This document shows positions 60,124 through 64,000 of a stretch of 64,000 bases of DNA, piece after piece; the first letter of the stretch is position 1, and each line of letters begins with the position of its first letter. This stretch comes from Planktothrix agardhii NIES-204 (lineage in GTDB: Bacteria; Cyanobacteriota; Cyanobacteriia; Cyanobacteriales; Microcoleaceae): the NCBI GenBank assembly GCA_003609755.1, contig AP017991.1, positions 372,001-436,000 of the forward strand, given 5' to 3'. The notes under the pieces were generated by a model. The model made no database searches and was not told the origin of the DNA. It saw only the letters and a program-made list of their open reading frames with translations. The translations under genes were made by a program, and so were the position numbers.

Positions 60124-60732
60124 TTACCTGCGAAGTTGTTGACGAAAAGTTTGAATAGAGGCTAATTGTTGAGGATATAAAATTAATTGTTGTAAAAGTT
60201 CTAAATCTAGTTCTGGAAGTAACAAACTCTGATCAATTTTCTGATAATGTTGGTTCTGTAAACCATAAATTGAAAGTTGGTTATTTTGCCAAAACCAAAC
60301 TTCAGGAACATTTAACCGTTGATAAATTTCTAGTTTATTGACTCCGCCACTGGTTAAAATTACCTCGATAACTAAATCAGGAATTTCTTTTTCTGTTATA
60401 ATACAATAACTCTCATCGGGCTCACCTCCTCCCCGTTGTTCTTGAAGACGTAGGGTAGTAGAACCTAATGGAAAATATTCTATATTCCTTTCTTCAAAAT
60501 AAACTTCTAATAAGGTGGCAATTCTCTTTTTAATGCCTTCATGACGACGACTCGGAGACACAATTTCTAATACTCCATTCCAGTAGGTTAGTCTTAGTGA
60601 TCCTTGATCATTAAGTTTATCAATTAAAGTCTCATAATATTGCCAACTTACCCCATTTATGAGCAGGTAAATGTCTTGTTCATGTAAGTCTTGATGTTCC
60701 TGTTCTAATTCTTGAATTAACTCAGCTAACAT
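60124..60732 (-). CDS. Uma2 family (DUF820) putative endonuclease
   Basis: 202 residues from the ATG at 60730-60732, with AGAGGA upstream. The frame stays open for 38 more codons, but those are encoded by repeat sequence (GNTGTAPQTPRARGARGGG) and are unlikely to be translated. Family features: NGVSWQYYETLIDKL, YWNGVLEIVSPSRRHE, PDESYCI and EIPDLVIEVILTSGGVNKLEIYQRLNVPEVWFW. The Asp of IPDL and the Glu of VIEV fit a PD-(D/E)xK site. It lies downstream of moaE on the same strand. Confidence 0.83.
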   Translation of the reverse strand: MLAELIQELEQEHQDLHEQDIYLLINGVSWQYYETLIDKLNDQGSLRLTYWNGVLEIVSPSRRHEGIKKRIATLLEVYFEERNIEYFPLGSTTLRLQEQRGGGEPDESYCIITEKEIPDLVIEVILTSGGVNKLEIYQRLNVPEVWFWQNNQLSIYGLQNQHYQKIDQSLLLPELDLELLQQLILYPQQLASIQTFRQQLRR

Positions 60733-60785
60733 TCTTTGTTCCTCTTGAACTTTTCCTGTCTGTTCCCTGTTCCCTCCCCCCCTAG

Positions 60786-60803
60786 CCCCCCGTGCACGGG
60801 GGG
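60786..60803. repeat. Perfect 18-bp GC palindrome
   Basis: CCCCCCGTGCACGGGGGG is self-complementary, with GTGCAC at its centre, and is followed by TTTGGGGGGCTG. It lies between moaE and the Uma2 gene among GGAACAGGGAAC-like units. It may reduce read-through from moaE. Confidence 0.7.
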
Positions 60804-60839
60804 TTTGGGGGGCTGTTCCGGTGTTCCCTGCTATCGAAA

Positions 60840-61331
60840 TTAACAATTAGTTTCACAAGCGCCAATACTGACCCAACTACTTGAACCATCTTTCCAATGT
60901 TCTTTTTTCCAAATTGGTGCTGTATGCTTTAATGTATCAATAGCATATTGACAGGCTTCAAAGGCTTCTCGACGGTGAGGACAACCCACCGCAATTAAAA
61001 CACTAATTTCACCAATTCTTAACCGTCCAATGCGATGATGAATCACTACACGGGTCACATCTGACCAAGAAGCGCGAATATCTGTAGCAATTTTTTCAAA
61101 GACTTTTATCGCCATCGGTTGATAGGCTTGATATTCTAAGGATTCTACGGGTTGACCATTGGTTTGATTTCTCACCATTCCACTCATAACCACAATAGCG
61201 CCATTTCTTTGATCATCGGCTAAAGTATAAATTTCCTCTAATAAAAGAGGTGCAATTGTAATTGAAAAACTATCTTGAAACGGAGATGGATTGAATGTTA
61301 AATCTGTCTCTAAATTATCAGAAATAATCAC
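60840..61331 (-). CDS. moaE: Molybdopterin synthase catalytic subunit
   Basis: 163 residues. MoaE, with thiocarboxylated MoaD, adds two sulfurs to precursor Z to make molybdopterin. Motifs: GAIVVMSGMVRNQTNGQPVESLEYQAY, RVVIHHRIGRLRIGEISVLIAVGCPHRREAFEACQYAIDTLKHTAPIWKKEHW. The latter includes the conserved His-Arg pair and the catalytic Lys of IWKKE. Length is normal. No other moa gene is in the window. Confidence 0.95.
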   Translation of the reverse strand: MIISDNLETDLTFNPSPFQDSFSITIAPLLLEEIYTLADDQRNGAIVVMSGMVRNQTNGQPVESLEYQAYQPMAIKVFEKIATDIRASWSDVTRVVIHHRIGRLRIGEISVLIAVGCPHRREAFEACQYAIDTLKHTAPIWKKEHWKDGSSSWVSIGACETNC

Positions 61332-61359
61332 AACCTTAAACTCCCAAATTAATAAATTA

Positions 61360-61430
61360 ACCTGTACGGGCGGCTTGGTGTGAGATATTTGTTAATCACC
61401 TAAATCTCGATGAACCTGCCCCTAAGAACC
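61360..61430. repeat. Degenerate GGGCGGG...CCTGCCC repeat
   Basis: TGTACGGGCGGCTTGGTGTG, then TTAATCACCTAAATCTCGATG and AACCTGCCCCTAAG: a decayed copy of the hairpin family at 39432-39496, in the spacer between moaE and the deacetylase gene. Confidence 0.5.
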
Positions 61431-61509
61431 TAACAATATTCTAAGGTTAGTGACAACCGATAATTGATCATAACTTTCAGGTGTCACTAATCCTTGATTA
61501 ATGATAGAT

Positions 61510-62508
61510 TTAAGGTTGACTGGTATCGTTCGGTTGAGATGGTTCAACGGGTTTTTGATCCGCGAGTTTTAATAATTCAGGAACCGTGACAAAAGTATAA
61601 CCCTGCTCTTTGAGTTTTTTGATTACAATGGGTAATGCTTTTACCGTTGCTGAACGATTTCCTCCCCCATCGTGCATTAAAATAATGCCACCGGATTTAG
61701 CCTGTTTTAAAACATTATCAATAATTTTGTCCGATGAAGCTTTCCAGTCCTGAGAATCCACTGACCATAAGATATTCACATGATTCTGCTTAAACGCATA
61801 ATCCAGTAACCCATTATCCAAAACTCCCCCTGGCGGTCGAAATAAGGGACTTTCAACCCCGGTTACTTCTTCAATTAATTTATTGTTGCTTTCAATTTCC
61901 TCTGCGGCTCCGGCTGCACTATATTTGTGATAGCGATGACTCCAGGTATGGTTAGCAATAACATGACCTTCGTTAACTACTTCCTTGCCAATATCTTTCT
62001 GATTTTTGAGAGCATAACCCACCCAAAAGAAAGTAGCTTTAATATTATTATCTTTGAGAATATCTAAAACTTGTCGGGTACTCTTAGGCCAGGGGCCATC
62101 ATCAAAGGTAAACGCAATTACTTTTTGTTCCCCAGGAAGACTCACTTCTTTAACGGTTTTCCCTTGGAATTGTTCAGGAATGGTATAGGTAAAGCGTTGA
62201 GTTTCTAGTTGTATTAAGGTATTTTTCAGGTTCTCTACTCCCTGGGCGATCGCATCTTTCGGATTTAAGTCCGATCTGGATATCACCGCAGGAGTTGTCC
62301 GCACCGTAGCAGTATCTTCAGCTTTTTGGGCCCCTTGAGAAATCTCCCTTTGGGGTTGTGAAGAAATCGCAGCAATACTCTGTTTACTGGCTCGTTCAAC
62401 ACGCAGATTAAATGGTAATATCACACCGATCACAAAACTTGTAGTCGCCGCTACAAGAGCAAAGAGGGCGATTTTTTGTTGTCGCAGGATAGAACTATAC
62501 TGAGCCAC
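61510..62508 (-). CDS. Membrane-anchored polysaccharide deacetylase (CE4/NodB)
   Basis: 332 residues. One N-terminal transmembrane helix (about 13-33) anchors the protein with its catalytic domain outside. The NodB homology domain (about 125-315) has metal ligand Asp137 in TFDDGPWP, the catalytic base Asp136, His187 and His191 in NHTWSHRYH, FRPPGGVLDN (motif 3), LWSVDSQDW (motif 4) and ILMHDGGG with the catalytic His (motif 5). All active-site residues are present. The substrate may be peptidoglycan or an N-acetylated exopolysaccharide. A 95-residue linker rich in Ser/Ala/Gln separates anchor and enzyme. Confidence 0.93.
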   Translation of the reverse strand: MAQYSSILRQQKIALFALVAATTSFVIGVILPFNLRVERASKQSIAAISSQPQREISQGAQKAEDTATVRTTPAVISRSDLNPKDAIAQGVENLKNTLIQLETQRFTYTIPEQFQGKTVKEVSLPGEQKVIAFTFDDGPWPKSTRQVLDILKDNNIKATFFWVGYALKNQKDIGKEVVNEGHVIANHTWSHRYHKYSAAGAAEEIESNNKLIEEVTGVESPLFRPPGGVLDNGLLDYAFKQNHVNILWSVDSQDWKASSDKIIDNVLKQAKSGGIILMHDGGGNRSATVKALPIVIKKLKEQGYTFVTVPELLKLADQKPVEPSQPNDTSQP

Positions 62509-62735
62509 GAGATTACTCCTTCACACCGAAATGAATTGTAGAACTGAGAGGGATTAAGCTGTACCTAAAAATATCCACCGATCTAACTTTGAGATCAGCA
62601 TTTATAGACGCATAGTTTCAATAAAAAGTCAAGAAAAAGACTACAAATTTAACTTAACTAATTTTCAGAGGTTTCAAGATAAAACCTTTAAAATCTTAGT
62701 ATATAAAGCTATCAACAAAAATATTTGTTTATTTT

Positions 62736-63230
62736 ATGACTAATTTATATTTGATTCGTCATGGCATTGCCGCAGAACGGGGAACATATCAAAATGATGA
62801 TCAACGCCCTTTAACCCAAGAAGGCGATCGCAAAACCCGCCAAGTGGCTAATCGCTTGAAACAACTTAACTTACAATTTGATCAAATTCTCACCAGTCCC
62901 CTGATTCGCGCCCGCCAAACCGCAGACATTCTCAAAGCCGTAGGATTATCTTCTAACCTAGAGGAATTTGCCCCCTTAGCTCCCGATGGCAAAATTGAGG
63001 ATTGGATCTCTTGGTACAAAACTTGGCAGTTAACAGGGGGTAAAAGTTTAGCCTTAGTGGGACATCAACCCGATTTAGGATATTGGGCAGAATTATTAAT
63101 TTGGGGACAGCCGAAAGCCTCCCTAATAGTCAAAAAAGCCGGAATTATGGGAATTAACCTGCCCGTCACTAACCCCATCGGGAATAGTCAACTGTTCTGG
63201 TTAACTCCCCCCAAATTTTTGTTAAGTTAA
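62736..63230 (+). CDS. sixA: Phosphohistidine phosphatase SixA
   Basis: 164 residues of the histidine phosphatase superfamily. The catalytic RHG is at Arg8-His9 (LYLIRHGIAAERG), with the second Arg in TSPLIRARQTADIL and the second His in LVGHQPDLGYWAELL. SixA removes phosphate from His in phosphotransfer proteins. The length and lack of insertions fit SixA rather than phosphoglycerate mutase. It diverges from the deacetylase gene and precedes citrate synthase by 120 bp. Confidence 0.9.
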   Translation: MTNLYLIRHGIAAERGTYQNDDQRPLTQEGDRKTRQVANRLKQLNLQFDQILTSPLIRARQTADILKAVGLSSNLEEFAPLAPDGKIEDWISWYKTWQLTGGKSLALVGHQPDLGYWAELLIWGQPKASLIVKKAGIMGINLPVTNPIGNSQLFWLTPPKFLLS

Positions 63231-63350
63231 AGAGCCAAGGGTGATTCATCAGTGTCAGAAAGAGATAACAAAATCCTGTCAAAACGAAAACACTATCAAT
63301 TGCTCTGGTAATGTAGCTTGATAAATATCCACACACATACATAAACTTCT

Positions 63351-64000
63351 ATGACTGCCATTAGTGAATTCAAGCCCGGTCTTGAGGGTGTTCCGGCTAC
63401 CTTGTCCAGTGTTAGCTACGTTGATGGACAAAAAGGCATTTTAGAGTACCGAGGAATTGGGATTGAACAACTGGCGAACCAGAGTACCTTTCTGGAAACC
63501 TCCTATTTACTGATCTGGGGAAAACTCCCCACCAAAGATGAATTAGCAGACTTTGAACATGAAATTCGCTATCATCGACGGATTAAATATCGAATTCGGG
63601 ACATGATGAAATGCTTTCCCGAATCTGGACATCCCATGGACGCCTTACAAACTTCGGCGGCAGCTTTAGGACTATTCTATTCTCGTCGGGCTTTAGATAA
63701 TCCCGAATATATTCGAGAAGCCGTTGTCCGGTTACTGGCTAAAATTCCCACCATGGTTGCAGCTTTCCAATTGATGCGAAAGGGTAACGATCCCGTACAG
63801 CCCCGGGATGATTTGGATTATTCCGCCAACTTTCTCTATATGTTAAATGAGCGGGAACCCGATCCGATCGCCGCCCGGGTCTTTGATGTTTGTCTCACCC
63901 TTCATGCGGAACATACTATTAACGCTTCTACATTCTCCGCCATGGTAACCGCTTCTACCCTCACCGATCCCTATGCGGTAGTAGCTTCGGCGGTCGGAAC
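63351..64000 (+). CDS. gltA: Citrate synthase, 5' part (runs off the window)
   Basis: 216 complete codons from the ATG at 63351 to the right edge, without a stop. The start is MTAISEFKPGLEGVPATLSS, followed by VSYVDGQKGILEYRGIGIEQLA and the small-domain region. MDALQTSAAALGLFY and the HAEHTINASTFSAMVTAST segment with the first catalytic His are clear. Citrate synthase condenses oxaloacetate and acetyl-CoA. The short N-terminus, without the extra domain of E. coli GltA, marks the dimeric (Gram-positive/archaeal-like) type. The second half of the active site is outside the window. Confidence 0.94.
   Translation, partial: MTAISEFKPGLEGVPATLSSVSYVDGQKGILEYRGIGIEQLANQSTFLETSYLLIWGKLPTKDELADFEHEIRYHRRIKYRIRDMMKCFPESGHPMDALQTSAAALGLFYSRRALDNPEYIREAVVRLLAKIPTMVAAFQLMRKGNDPVQPRDDLDYSANFLYMLNEREPDPIAARVFDVCLTLHAEHTINASTFSAMVTASTLTDPYAVVASAVG

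Noticed and set aside
60733-60846. 38 extra N-terminal codons on the second Uma2 gene
   Set aside because: They are encoded by intergenic repeat sequence with a GC palindrome; the ATG at 60732 has a better ribosome binding site and gives the family length.

Overview
The window looks like chromosome of a filamentous (Oscillatoriales-type, possibly Planktothrix-like) cyanobacterium. The evidence is the magnesium-chelatase gene chlI, a Psb32-like thylakoid protein, GUN4 domains, cyanobacteria-restricted families (DUF2949, DUF760), many GCGATCGC (HIP1) octamers, short tandem repeats of the GGGAACA / GGTAATG / TTTTGGG kind between genes, and many VapBC and Uma2 genes. The genus is inference; the phylum is well supported.

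Layout. 0-2.7 kb: NAD kinase, an OmpR-type regulator, a DUF192 lipoprotein. 3.3-8.1 kb: an accessory island with three toxin-antitoxin pairs, an antitoxin remnant, HIP1-rich repeat units, and a divergent pair made of a glycine-zipper peptide and a STAND (NB-ARC-like) NTPase. 8.3-13 kb: argB and mreBCD on the minus strand, then a Ca2+/H+ exchanger. 13.3-19.5 kb: a PyrF-PyrE fusion, a CheY-like regulator, and a 1240-residue histidine kinase with a complete LOV photosensor signature. 19.5-24.3 kb: mutT, DUF760, a group 2 sigma factor, an Anbu-type proteasome homologue, a beta-hydroxyacid dehydrogenase, a Uma2 nuclease. 24.5-28.2 kb: a Cache-HAMP adenylate cyclase followed by an MscS channel with a cyclic-nucleotide-binding-like domain. 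28.2-39.1 kb: small genes, argD-hypothetical-ruvC-chlI, a RodZ-like protein, a broken DUF938 gene beside an IS200/IS605-like end, dapB, cobH, psb32.

39.5-57.8 kb is the most striking part: five giant repeat proteins. Two tandem paralogues on the minus strand (zincin-like N-terminus, seven FG-GAP/VCBS repeats, two or four Calx-beta modules, one PPC-like domain) face away from three plus-strand proteins built almost entirely of PPC-like domains (7, 8 and 12 copies; one with a choice-of-anchor-K-like head, one with a CARDB-like insert). None has a signal peptide, none shows RTX nonapeptides, and all five end within a few residues of the last PPC strand. The block is bracketed by near-identical direct repeats and strewn with an AGAAACCGGGTTTCT palindrome that is rare elsewhere in the window. 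I read it as a surface or extracellular-matrix cluster that shares one export route and changes length by internal recombination; this is inference.

58-64 kb: a Ser/Thr kinase with two GUN4 domains, a Uma2 nuclease, moaE, a CE4 polysaccharide deacetylase, sixA, and the 5' part of citrate synthase, which runs off the window. No rRNA, tRNA, CRISPR array or complete transposase was recognised.
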